A stretch of DNA of 50,044 bases from Brevibacillus sp. (GTDB taxonomy: Bacteria; Bacillota; Bacilli; Brevibacillales; Brevibacillaceae), in assembly GCA_029240815.1 (NCBI GenBank), contig JARDZO010000033.1:1-50044 (forward strand), in the 5' to 3' direction. The notes under the pieces are model-generated. The model saw only the letters and a list, made by a program, of their open reading frames with translations, did no database searches and had not been told where the DNA came from. The stretch's first letter is position 1; every line of letters starts with the position of its first letter. Positions 32,939 through 41,554 of the stretch are shown here, in pieces. The translations under genes were made by a program, and so were the position numbers.

Positions 32939-35242
32939 TCACGGAACGCTCGGGGTACCAAAAACGTCCGGGAACGTCACGCAATCCTGAACCAACAATT
33001 GCGTATCGGGAACAGTGGTAATGGACGCTGTGAAGATAGTGGCGCCTATGGTATCGGACAAGGTAAAGATCAAGACATCCGGTGCGGCGCCCGTGGTCTC
33101 CGCCAAAGTAAGCGAGTACGCCAACTTCTCTTGCGTGCCTGTGGTAGTGAATGTCCGTATTCCCGTACCTGTCACGACCAGGCCCAAAAAGATGCCTGAT
33201 ATTCCCGGAATGGCAGTGATGCACGTTGGTGAGCTGATCGTTGTCGGCACGAAGCTGAAGCTCTGGTCGCCAGGTACAGGTTCGATTCCTGGCCCGACGG
33301 TCGGACCGAACATATCGAAAAAGTTGAATGTGAACGTGCTTTCCCCCGGGTTGCAGCTTGGGCAGATGTCAGCGATCATCTGTATGGTGCCAGTCTCCGG
33401 CAGAGGAACCGTACCAATGGCCACAGTGACGCCTGAGAGCAACGTGTTAACGGTAGCCTGGCAATCGCAATTGGGTATTGGAAAGATCGCCGGGCATTGA
33501 GGCGGGAAAACGAACGGCGGGCAGCGGAATGAAGGGGTAGTGGTCGGTACTGGTATGTTCGCCGGACGCGGTGAACAAAATTTCCCCAATACTTCCAGCT
33601 TGATCTCCGCTTCCACTTGGATGTCTTTGCAAATGACAATCTCCAATTCAACCATGCCGCCTAGAAGAACATGCGCGTTTGGCGTGCACTCGATGGCGAT
33701 GATCCGGCAGACGATGTTGCTCTCGTCCAGCGGCTCCGGCAAGCAGAGAACGACCTCGTCGTCAAACTGGATGGTCACAGGGAATTCGCAGAGCAACTTG
33801 CCATCAGCCAAAATGCTGATCCTCAATTCGGCTCCGAATACAAAGCGTACGATGCCGACAGTGACGCTTCTTCCATTTATGATGATGTTCTCCCGTCGAA
33901 TACTGACTACTGTGCAGGAGAATTCAAGGGAGTGTGACGGCTGCTGTTTCGATTTCAGCGGGAAAGGAGGAGGAACCACCGGTTTCGCACATGCTATTTC
34001 AATGTCCTGACCGGCCCGGATGGCCGCATCCAGCAACGGCCGGCACGCTTCAGGAACAGGGACTTTATTTCGATCCCTGTTGGATGTCACAACCCAGTCG
34101 TATACCTCCTGGATCTTGATGCATCGTAACTCCAGGTCGTTCGAGATCGGCGGAGTTGCGGTCGGTGCCAGCGTTGGCGTTACTGAGGTGTTCACCGTCA
34201 CGGTAAACGAACATGAAGTGGCATTCCCTACCGCATCGATGGCGGTGCAAGTCACCATCGTCACTCCTGCTGGAAAAGTCGCGGACTCGTTGGCTACGGC
34301 CACAGGCACAGATGGAAAATTCCGGACTGTTCCTGGCGGTGAGCAAGACATGGAGACGATGCCGCAACCAATGCTCGTCGCAGTGACAGAATAGGAAACC
34401 GTAGCTGAAGAAAGTCCTGGGGGAGCTGTCACCGTCATATTGGGAGGGCAGGTGATGGTAGGCGGTTCAGGAGAGGCGAAAGTGATGACAACCTGCCCAT
34501 TTCCTGTTCCAACTCCGGAAAGGTTGACCTGGTTGATCCCGCTATTAAATGAACCTCCTCCTCCGCCGGCGCCACCCGGAAGGAAAAGGAGCGGATCTGA
34601 ACCTCCGCCTCCGCCGCCTCCGCTAAAACCTCCGCCTCCGCCTCCACCCCCTCCGCCTGGTACACTCGATCCAGCCCCTCCGCCGCCAAAACCGCCGGAT
34701 CCCGCAGGCCCTATATGGAACCCTCCCGCACCGCCATTGGCAATAGCTAGACCACCTCCTGTTCCTCCTCCGCCATTTCCGGTAATGCCACCGCCACCGC
34801 CACCGCCAGTGAAACTTCCTTCTCCGCCTCCCGTTCCGGCTACACCTCCAGCACCGCCAAATGACAATCCGGCAGCACCATTTTGATTGGTTGCCAGCGG
34901 ATCCACTCCGGATGAACTGAAAGTGCCGCCACCGCCGCCAGCGGCCGCGACCAAGAGATTACTCAGGCTGACAGTGTCCGTGGTACGCCAAACAAATGAA
35001 CCGCCTCCACCGCCAGCGCCGCCGGTCCCGCTTCCATTTACTCCAGCCCCGCCTACCAGTACGGTCAACGTTTCACCGGGTGTGACGATAAAGTCCCCTT
35101 GCATAGATGTCCCTCGTCCACCGGCAAAATCACTTGAAGAACCGCCGGCTGCCCCTACCGCCGTGATGGTCAACACATTGACGCATGGGGGCACAATGAA
35201 AGTTTGAAGCGCGCCGGTAAAAGCAAATTCCTGTGTGGGCAT
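32939..35242 (-). CDS. Large Gly-rich and HYR-domain protein, probably secreted or spore-surface
   Basis: A 767-residue protein with no obvious signal peptide. Residues 1-30 form a beta segment (FAFTGALQTFIVPPCVNVLT). Residues 30-250 are a glycine-rich domain with runs of up to nine Gly, resembling ALK/LTK-type glycine-rich domains. Residues 258-350 form a HYR (hyalin) repeat, PPTITCPPNMTVTAPPG through VTCTAIDAVGNATSCSFTVTV. A Pro/Thr linker follows. Residues 370-767 are beta- and Cys-rich, starting ELRCIKIQEVYDWV, a block I associate with uncharacterised Bacillales surface proteins. ATG 35242 follows AAGGAAGTG. Lack of a signal peptide with adhesive domains suits a mother-cell-assembled exosporium or coat component (inference). 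Confidence 0.65.
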   Translation of the reverse strand: MPTQEFAFTGALQTFIVPPCVNVLTITAVGAAGGSSSDFAGGRGTSMQGDFIVTPGETLTVLVGGAGVNGSGTGGAGGGGGSFVWRTTDTVSLSNLLVAAAGGGGGTFSSSGVDPLATNQNGAAGLSFGGAGGVAGTGGGEGSFTGGGGGGGITGNGGGGTGGGLAIANGGAGGFHIGPAGSGGFGGGGAGSSVPGGGGGGGGGGFSGGGGGGGSDPLLFLPGGAGGGGGSFNSGINQVNLSGVGTGNGQVVITFASPEPPTITCPPNMTVTAPPGLSSATVSYSVTATSIGCGIVSMSCSPPGTVRNFPSVPVAVANESATFPAGVTMVTCTAIDAVGNATSCSFTVTVNTSVTPTLAPTATPPISNDLELRCIKIQEVYDWVVTSNRDRNKVPVPEACRPLLDAAIRAGQDIEIACAKPVVPPPFPLKSKQQPSHSLEFSCTVVSIRRENIIINGRSVTVGIVRFVFGAELRISILADGKLLCEFPVTIQFDDEVVLCLPEPLDESNIVCRIIAIECTPNAHVLLGGMVELEIVICKDIQVEAEIKLEVLGKFCSPRPANIPVPTTTPSFRCPPFVFPPQCPAIFPIPNCDCQATVNTLLSGVTVAIGTVPLPETGTIQMIADICPSCNPGESTFTFNFFDMFGPTVGPGIEPVPGDQSFSFVPTTISSPTCITAIPGISGIFLGLVVTGTGIRTFTTTGTQEKLAYSLTLAETTGAAPDVLIFTLSDTIGATIFTASITTVPDTQLLVQDCVTFPDVFGTPSVP

Positions 35243-35351
35243 CGTCCAATCACTTCCTTTTTTACATGATGGAAGACGCAGCATACCTTTCGCATATCTA
35301 TGTATATGTCTATCAGGCAAAAGGGGAATGGGCATATAAAGGATACGGCAC

Positions 35352-35385
35352 AAAAAAGAGCCCCGGATAACCAAGGCGCTTTTTC
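35352..35385 (-). terminator. Terminator after the threonine dehydratase remnant
   Basis: On the minus strand AGCGCC..GG and CC..GGGGCT pair imperfectly and run into six T. Confidence 0.5.
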
Positions 35386-35406
35386 ATCTTTTTCAGCTAT
35401 GTGCGT

Positions 35407-35994
35407 TTAGATAATAACGGCAACGTTTCTTTCCCTACAGCAATGTACGCAAACTCCAAAGCTCCGGGAAGAACCGGTGATCCAGTTCCCTGCGCTGGAA
35501 GCAGCCAGAAGACACATCAAGGTTGCGCCTGAGCCTTCGACCATGTAATGATGCTCTTTGGCCAGCCAGTACATCGCATCGGCGACCTGCTCCTCTTCTA
35601 CGAGGATGAAGTCATCGACGATTTTAAGCGCCAGGTCCAGATTGCCTTGGGAGATACTGCCGTGCAAGCCGTCGGCGAGCGAGTCGCTATATTCGACGTC
35701 GACCAGCTTGGCTTCTTTGAACGAATAATACCAAGGCGGCGAGGCATGAGTCTGGATGCCGATGACCTCGATCACCGGATTTAGCGCTTTCGCTACGGTT
35801 GCGATACCGTAAATCAGGCCGCCGCCTCCCGCCGGGACGACAATTGCATCGAAATCCGGCTCTTCCAGCAGCGCTTCCAGTGCAACCGTTCCTTGTCCGG
35901 AAATGATTTCTTCATCTTCGCAAGCATGGACGAACGTTCTCCCTGTCTCCTCTGCCAGCTTGTATGCATGCGCTTCGGCTTCATTATATAACAT
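35407..35994 (-). pseudogene. Threonine dehydratase (PLP-dependent) fragment
   Basis: The frame starts inside the protein at NEAEAHAYKLAEETGRTFVH. It keeps the phosphate-binding Gly loop (VVPAGGGGLIYGIATVAKAL), ASPPWYYSFKEAKLVDVEYSDSLADGLHG and HHYMVEGSGAT. The N-terminal third with the PLP lysine is missing. After GSGAT the reading becomes nonsensical for about 25 codons before recovering as RNVAVII at the stop, which indicates compensating frameshifts. The cut end at about 35995 abuts the start of the agmatinase-family gene, so a recombination junction lies there. Confidence 0.75.
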
Positions 35995-36009
35995 GGAGGT
36001 ATTTTGAAT

Positions 36010-36936
36010 ATGTCAAATCCATTTGAAGATTTTCTACCCGATTTTTGTACTTCAGGTTCGTTTATGCGTTTACCTTCTGAAGGGCAAAATACAAAACTTG
36101 CAATCTTAGGAATGCCTTTTGATACAGCAGCTTCTAACCGAGTTGGGGCTCGATTTGGACCACAATCCATTCGTCAAATGTCTATGACTTTATCCTCTTA
36201 TCATGCACTGCTTGACGTTTCACCTTTTAAAGATACAAATGCCATTGATATTGGAGACGTACCTGTCGTTACGCAAAATATCCATAGAAGCTATGAGGTC
36301 ATGGAAAATACCATGCTAGATCTTATGAAAAAGGGAATCATCCCGATTGGATTAGGGGGCGACCACTCCATCACATTAGCTAGTCTGCGTGCAGCAGCGA
36401 AAGTATACGGCCCTGTAGCCTTACTTCATTTTGATTCCCATACAGATACTTGGGATACCTATATGAATGAGAAATACTGGCACGGTTCTCCTTTTATTCG
36501 CGCATATGAAGAAGGCCTTGTACAGCCGGAAAAAGTATTTCAAATTGGTATGAGAGGCTGGGAAATAACTTCTAGTCTTGAGTTAGGCTATAACGTTATT
36601 ACACAAAACGAGTTGTTTATGCGCGGGATCGATGATGTTGTTCAACAGGTAAAAAGCACGATTGGTAATACTCCTTGTTTCCTGACCTTTGATATCGATT
36701 TCGTTGATCCTGCTTTTGCTCCCGGAACTGGTACACCTGAAGTTGGTGGCTTCAGCAGTCATGAAACACTTAAAATGGTGCGTTCTCTTACTGACTTTAA
36801 CTTTGTTGGATTCGACCTGGTCGAGGTACTGCCTTCATTTGATCCAACTCAAATTACTGCTCTTTTAGCTGCTACGATCGTACACAACTTTGCAAGTCTT
36901 GTATCTTTAAAAATGAAACAAGGAAATGATAAGTAG
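36010..36936 (+). CDS. Agmatinase/ureohydrolase-family protein
   Basis: A 308-residue Mn-dependent ureohydrolase that would hydrolyse a guanidino compound to urea and an amine. Metal-binding motifs are intact: GGDHS, LLHFDSHTDTWDTY (D-x-H-x-D) and FLTFDIDFVDPAFAPGTGTPE. ARFGPQSIRQMS is also typical. Agmatine is the usual guess, but guanidinobutyrate and related substrates are possible. ATG 36010 follows GGAGG. The gene is AT-rich compared with the blocks to its left and begins only 15 bases from a broken threonine dehydratase, so it was probably acquired or moved here. Confidence 0.85.
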   Translation: MSNPFEDFLPDFCTSGSFMRLPSEGQNTKLAILGMPFDTAASNRVGARFGPQSIRQMSMTLSSYHALLDVSPFKDTNAIDIGDVPVVTQNIHRSYEVMENTMLDLMKKGIIPIGLGGDHSITLASLRAAAKVYGPVALLHFDSHTDTWDTYMNEKYWHGSPFIRAYEEGLVQPEKVFQIGMRGWEITSSLELGYNVITQNELFMRGIDDVVQQVKSTIGNTPCFLTFDIDFVDPAFAPGTGTPEVGGFSSHETLKMVRSLTDFNFVGFDLVEVLPSFDPTQITALLAATIVHNFASLVSLKMKQGNDK

Positions 36937-37152
36937 AAATCCTGTCGTAAACCTGTAATTAACTAAAGAAGCCTTCCAAGGACTGTAGAGAAGTTTCATA
37001 TGGCGATTCTGGAAAAAGAAAAGAAGATTAAGAATGATCTTCAAAAGCTGTCGAGAAAGTCTCGGCAGCCATTTTTATGTCCATGCATTTTAATATATCA
37101 CCAAGTTAATGCGTTGTGGTTTTAGTAATCTTACGTTAATAGACGGGATCGT

Positions 37153-37368
37153 ATGCTCTTTTCAAATAAGGAAAAACAAACATCTTATGAACTGGTTTGT
37201 ATCGAAGAATTAGTACCACAAGATCACTTACTCCGTATAATCGACCGCTACATTTACTTTTCTTTTATCACGGAAAAAGATCGTCCCTTTTACTGTGAGA
37301 ATAATGGTCGTATCTTTACAACATCATTACCTATGAGCATGTTACGGCTGGGAACGCCCCGTATATAG
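37153..37368 (+). pseudogene. IS1182-family transposase, N-terminal remnant
   Basis: The frame opens MLFSNKEKQTSYELVCIEEL and continues VPQDHLLRIIDRYIYFSFI..RPFYCENNGR, the characteristic N-terminus of IS1182-type DDE transposases. After NNGR the reading departs from the family and stops about 20 codons later. A neighbouring frame continues a little further. All catalytic residues are missing, so the element is dead. Confidence 0.75.
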
Positions 37369-37805
37369 CCCGTTTAGATCGTCAAATCATACGATATTCA
37401 ACCTAACAGAAGGTAGAATATCAAGCTTCTATAGTCTATTCACAGAACATTACATCTCCACGTAAAGATGAATTAATACCTTAATTGGAGCGCTAAAGTC
37501 AAGTCCGTCGTACATTAGAGCTTACTTAGATTATTAAACCTCTTAGACGATTGGCCACGCATGTTACAAAACATCTTCTTAAGTTAGCGTTCCTATTTAT
37601 TTAAGACTAATCTACAAATTTAAGCTGATGATCCTATGGAAAGTAAAAATCCCGATAATAAACATTATCGGGATTAAAGGATTACTAAGGTTTGAAGGAT
37701 CCAGATAACAATGATTATAGCTACTTTAGCCACCTATTTAGAATCTTGTTTATAATTTGGAGGAACTGGTTCAATTCATTTCGTCCATCTTTTTCCTTAG
37801 ACACA

Positions 37806-37831
37806 AAAACCCGGTGCATTCACCGGGTTTT
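37806..37831. terminator. Strong symmetric hairpin
   Basis: AAAACCCGGTG pairs perfectly with CACCGGGTTTT around CATT. It can terminate in either direction and precedes a short hydrophobic frame at 37843. Confidence 0.65.
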
Positions 37832-37842
37832 ATTTCTTAACT

Positions 37843-37929
37843 ATGATTCAATTTGGAATTGCTTTATTTGCTCTTCCGTCTATTGCTCTTACATTGTATT
37901 TTATTCCAGACTCAGATGGGATAGCATAA
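37843..37929 (+). pseudogene. Short hydrophobic frame resembling a holin-like toxin remnant
   Basis: The 28-codon frame MIQFGIALFALPSIALTLYF.. resembles the L-x-M-I-x-F-G start and single membrane helix of the putative holin-like toxin family found in type I toxin-antitoxin loci. The usual first ten residues and a ribosome binding site are missing. The strong hairpin just upstream is also typical of those loci. The sequence is short, so this is only a suggestion. Confidence 0.25.
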
Positions 37930-37973
37930 ACACCGTCCAAAAAACCTCATGACATCTGAATCGCATGAATTAT

Positions 37974-39680
37974 TCATTCATCAACGAGTGGAATTGTAAA
38001 ATAAAAACAAACCATATCCGCTTCCTGTCGTACCTCAAAATTGCTATTATGCATAATCAAAATATGCTTCACAATTTCAAGACCAATACCCTCGCTTGGC
38101 AAGCGTGCCGTCGTTTTTTCTGATGCCCGGTAATAACGCTCCCATATATGGTTAATGTCTTGCTCGGAAATATATCCATCGTTGCAAATGCGGACCTTCA
38201 CATTTCCATTCTCTCTTGTAACGCGCACCTCAATAACTTTTTTCTCACTGGAATATTTTAAGGCATTTGAAATCAAATTCGTTAATACTTGCTCAATCCG
38301 CCGCCCATCAGCAAAAACCATCGCATCCAGTAAATCAACCTTTAACGTAAAGTTTTCTCGCATAATCTTTTCTGAGAACCTTGAAAGTGCCCCCTCGATA
38401 AGGTCACTGATGTAGAACGGTGCGGGTTTGTATTCCCAGTATCCTGCCTCCAGCTTTGACAGCTGAATGGTCTCGTCAATCATCTGGGTCAGGTTTTCAA
38501 TTTCTTGCTCAATAATTCCAAAATAGTATGCAGGCTCCTTTTCAAACATTCCGTTTTCAATAACTTCACTATAAAGTGAAATTATCCCAAGCGGTGTTTT
38601 AAACTCATGGGCCAGGTCAGCAAGCAACAGCTTCATACGTTTTTCGTTTACTTTTGCTACCTCAGCCGATTGCTGCAATTCTTCCATTGCTGCTTGAAGG
38701 TTGTCTGCCATCACATTTATGCTTTCCGAAAGTTGTCCAACTTCGTTCTGTAAGTTGACATTTGCCCTGACTGAAAAATCCTTGGAAGCAAGCTTACTGG
38801 TTACAGTTGAAAGACGTACGATGGGTGCACTCAGCTTCCTGGACAAAATAAATACCGCCGCTATTAAAAGGATGCCAAGAATACAATAAACTGTATAAAA
38901 ATAATTGCTAAAATATCGTACTTCACTATTGGATACAACAATAGGCCGGATAGTTACAAAATAAGTCACGACTCCGTCAATACGCCTGCTTTCGGAAATG
39001 ATATAGTACGATGTTCCTCTCTTATCTGTAAACGGCTCTTTTGTAATCGCAGCAAGATATGTTTTGATATCTTTTCTTTCAATCAGGCAATCTTTCATTA
39101 GATCATAGATGATTCGTGCACGGTCGTTTAAAAGACTTCCTTCGTTTTCGGTATACCAGTTACTGGTTGCCGTTATTGTTCTCGTGTCCTTTGTTCTCTC
39201 TGTTTGTCGATATAGATATATTTTGTTCGTAGAGCGGATCGAGTAGGGTTCGAAGTAATTGCTCTCACCCACACGTACCGCTTCAATCGTCAGTAAATCA
39301 TTTAAATTAATAGTGGGCAGTTCATTTAAACCGCTAATAAGAATACGACAAATGCCAACTTCGGGTACTCGAACCGTCAAAATGCTTAGATAGTTGAAAA
39401 GCCCTTGCCCAATAACGCTGTAATCTTCGGTAAAAGCAAGCACAGGTGCGTCATAAGACACAGCATAGGTACTTAAAACAGAATTGGCCTTCTCATTTTT
39501 GCTGCTAGAGAATTGGTCAACCGCACTTTGAAATTCTGCACGGATATCTCTTAATAAAAAATTGCTATATAGAGAAGTGAAATATTTGCCAAAAAATATA
39601 AATTGCAAAACAAATACAAGTAAAAATATAGATAAGATTGTAAAAAATATTTGAAGCATTATTGATTTCTTGATTTTCAT
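37974..39680 (-). CDS. Sensor histidine kinase
   Basis: A 568-residue membrane kinase. TM1 spans about residues 8-30, a large extracytoplasmic sensor about 31-258, and TM2 about 260-282. A HAMP linker follows (SAPIVRLSTVTSKLASKDFSVRA). The phospho-acceptor His358 lies in LLLADLAHEFKTPLGIISLYSE. The HATPase domain has the N box (LTNLISNALKYS), and the G2 box is GIGLEIVKHI. It starts at an ATG that overlaps the response regulator stop as ATGA, so the two are co-translated. The big sensor domain differs from short VanS-type sensors. It lies beside a D-Ala-dipeptide gene block that it may regulate. Confidence 0.88.
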   Translation of the reverse strand: MKIKKSIMLQIFFTILSIFLLVFVLQFIFFGKYFTSLYSNFLLRDIRAEFQSAVDQFSSSKNEKANSVLSTYAVSYDAPVLAFTEDYSVIGQGLFNYLSILTVRVPEVGICRILISGLNELPTINLNDLLTIEAVRVGESNYFEPYSIRSTNKIYLYRQTERTKDTRTITATSNWYTENEGSLLNDRARIIYDLMKDCLIERKDIKTYLAAITKEPFTDKRGTSYYIISESRRIDGVVTYFVTIRPIVVSNSEVRYFSNYFYTVYCILGILLIAAVFILSRKLSAPIVRLSTVTSKLASKDFSVRANVNLQNEVGQLSESINVMADNLQAAMEELQQSAEVAKVNEKRMKLLLADLAHEFKTPLGIISLYSEVIENGMFEKEPAYYFGIIEQEIENLTQMIDETIQLSKLEAGYWEYKPAPFYISDLIEGALSRFSEKIMRENFTLKVDLLDAMVFADGRRIEQVLTNLISNALKYSSEKKVIEVRVTRENGNVKVRICNDGYISEQDINHIWERYYRASEKTTARLPSEGIGLEIVKHILIMHNSNFEVRQEADMVCFYFTIPLVDE

Positions 39681-40351
39681 ATGTTTTTCTCGTATTTGTA
39701 CCCGACAGAAATGACTGTTTTGATATATGTTGAATAAGTCCCAAGCTTACGCCGTATATTTTTTATATGATTATCGACAACACGGCTCTCGTTATAAAAG
39801 TCGTAACCCCATACCGCATTGAGAAGATAATCGCGTGTCATGGTACGTCCCTCGTTAAGCATTAAAATTTGCAGCAAATGAAATTCCTTTTGAGTTAATT
39901 CGATATTCATCCCATCAATAAGACACCGAAAACCATCTATGTCCAGTTCGATACCTTTTGCTGTTATCTTCACAGGATCAGCTTTGGCCTGCCTTTCAAA
40001 AATACGCCGAACTTTAAGGGCGAGAATTGATGCCTTAAACGGTTTGACAATATAATCATCTGCGCCCAAACGGTATCCAAGTGTGTAATAATCATCATCT
40101 CCAAGCGCTGTCAGGAATAGAATCGGTACATCTGAATTCTTCCGGATGCGCTCACAAACATCGAATCCGCTCATATTCGGCAACATGATATCCAGAATAA
40201 CAAGATCGACTGAGCTTTCAGAAAAGATTTTCATTGCTTGTTCACCGGTTTCGGCCTCAAGCACTTGCAATCCATCTCCATGCAGGAATAGGGTAATAAC
40301 TTCACGTAGTTTTTGTTCATCTTCAACAATAAGAACAGTTTTATTCATCAT
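39677..40351 (-). CDS. OmpR/PhoB-family response regulator
   Basis: A 224-residue two-component regulator. The receiver domain has the acidic pair in LIVEDEQKL and the phospho-acceptor Asp at about 54 (VILDIMLPNMSGFDV). The conserved Thr (LFLTALGDDD) and Lys (YIVKPF) follow. The C-terminal winged helix has LTQKEFHLLQIL, AVWGYDF and RVVDNHIKNIRRKLG, as in VanR-like regulators. I chose ATG 40351, about 9 bases after AAAGGA. The frame stays open upstream to 40486, but that part (MKNEFIDSITRLDDEYDRHS) is not receiver-like. The target promoter is probably that of the D-Ala dipeptide block (inference). Confidence 0.85.
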   Translation of the reverse strand: MMNKTVLIVEDEQKLREVITLFLHGDGLQVLEAETGEQAMKIFSESSVDLVILDIMLPNMSGFDVCERIRKNSDVPILFLTALGDDDYYTLGYRLGADDYIVKPFKASILALKVRRIFERQAKADPVKITAKGIELDIDGFRCLIDGMNIELTQKEFHLLQILMLNEGRTMTRDYLLNAVWGYDFYNESRVVDNHIKNIRRKLGTYSTYIKTVISVGYKYEKNI

Positions 40352-40673
40352 TGCCCTATGTCCTTTTTCTTTTATTTGAACTTGCTGATAAACCAACCCT
40401 CTTCTATCCGGGAGAGGGATTGGGAAACTGTGGCGGTCATATTCGTCATCTAGTCTTGTGATAGAATCAATAAATTCATTTTTCATATATTACAGAATTT
40501 TATTCACCTTTTCAAGCAAACCTTTGTATATCGAGGGTTTGCCTTCCTACAAGCACTACATGGAAAGGCGTTGGGCACTTCTGGCTTGTTTGAAATCAAA
40601 TAAGGCAGTAGCAGTCCAAGACTTTCTTGCCTTGTCTAGATTCTGCTACTGCCTTTCCATGATTCGTTGCCTA
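40352..40673. other. Intergenic region between the two-component system and dppA
   Basis: At 40602-40656 a 13-bp perfect inverted repeat (AAGGCAGTAGCAG with CTGCTACTGCCTT) forms a long-looped terminator-like hairpin after the M55 peptidase gene. The remainder should hold the promoter of the response regulator; I do not see a convincing one. Confidence 0.55.
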
Positions 40674-41510
40674 TTAGCCTGTGATCATCCGATTCACTTG
40701 GCCTGTAATCAACAGCATCGATGTCAGTACAGGCATCATAGTGACCACATCTGAGGATTGGAAACGAACCGTACGTCCTTCGATGAGCTCGACTCCGGGC
40801 ATCCAGCTGACCGCCGTAGCAAACTGGGATTTGGTAAACTCCACTTCGAGTGTATTTTCTGCCTTCTGGACAAGCGGCTGTACCTTGCTGAGGTTAATCA
40901 GCGCCTCTTTTGCTTTCTGACGAATCATCTCGCGTGCACGGACAGGGTGAATCGCCTGGGAGGAGAGCCCGGTAATGCCCGTCTTCACAGCAACTGTAAA
41001 GACCCCCGGTATATCCTCCTCCACTTCCTTCGCAGTTTGTGAGTCGCCTGTCACCAGTACGACTGGAACGCCAAAGGCTCCAGCAATAGTAGCATTTAAT
41101 CCTGCCTCTCCCACTTCTTTGCCATTCAGCACTAAACGGTGGATTGCCAAGCTGGAATACGTATGATTGAGCACTGCATCACCCACGCCTGCCTTTCCGT
41201 GATACCCGACAAAAAAGGCGGCGTCGTACGTGCTGTCAATTCCTTGCATCATACTCAGCGGCTTGAAGGACCCGCGGATGACGTCCGCCTGTGGATGCAA
41301 ATCCTCAAGGATCAAATTGTTCATTGGGCCGTGTGACTCATTGACGACAATCTGTGTAGCTCCTGCTTCCAGTGCACCTTCGATGGCGGCGTTTGCATCT
41401 TGGGTAAGAAGCCTACGTCCTGCCTCGTAATGCCGATTACCTGGAATGGTATCCTCCCACTCCGTAATGCCGGAAATCCCTTCCATGTCCAAGGAAATAA
41501 ACACTTTCAT
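40674..41510 (-). CDS. dppA: M55-family D-aminopeptidase (DppA-like)
   Basis: A 278-residue zinc D-aminopeptidase that releases N-terminal D-amino acids such as D-Ala from short peptides. Zinc-site residues are visible: D8 and E10 in ISLDMEGISG, H60 in NESHGPMN and H104 in FFVGYHGKAG. SSLAIHRLVLNGKEVGEAGLNATIAGAFGVPVVLVTGD is the conserved self-compartmentalising core. ATG follows GGGAGG. In B. subtilis dppA heads the dipeptide permease operon; here it is the last gene of the block. It would cleave D-Ala dipeptides after import. Confidence 0.9.
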   Translation of the reverse strand: MKVFISLDMEGISGITEWEDTIPGNRHYEAGRRLLTQDANAAIEGALEAGATQIVVNESHGPMNNLILEDLHPQADVIRGSFKPLSMMQGIDSTYDAAFFVGYHGKAGVGDAVLNHTYSSLAIHRLVLNGKEVGEAGLNATIAGAFGVPVVLVTGDSQTAKEVEEDIPGVFTVAVKTGITGLSSQAIHPVRAREMIRQKAKEALINLSKVQPLVQKAENTLEVEFTKSQFATAVSWMPGVELIEGRTVRFQSSDVVTMMPVLTSMLLITGQVNRMITG

Positions 41511-41554
41511 TCGTGATTCCTCCCGTGTTTTGATTAAGCTTTTCGGCTTCCACG

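Larger units (their letters stand above)
36937..37973. other. Decayed AT-rich region with insertion-sequence remnants
   Basis: No intact gene is supported. Near 37048-37070 a near-perfect inverted repeat (GCTGTCGAG with CTCGGCAGC) resembles the end region of IS1182-type elements. A transposase N-terminus follows at 37153. A 12-bp hairpin (AATCCCGATAAT with ATTATCGGGATT, 37648-37675) and a second one at 37806-37831 close the region. Frames between 37370 and 37640 are broken. Confidence 0.55.

Noticed and set aside
34440..34886. Proline-rich plus-strand frame
   Set aside because: It is the complement of the Gly-rich coding sequence on the minus strand; long Pro runs arise from complementing GGN codons.
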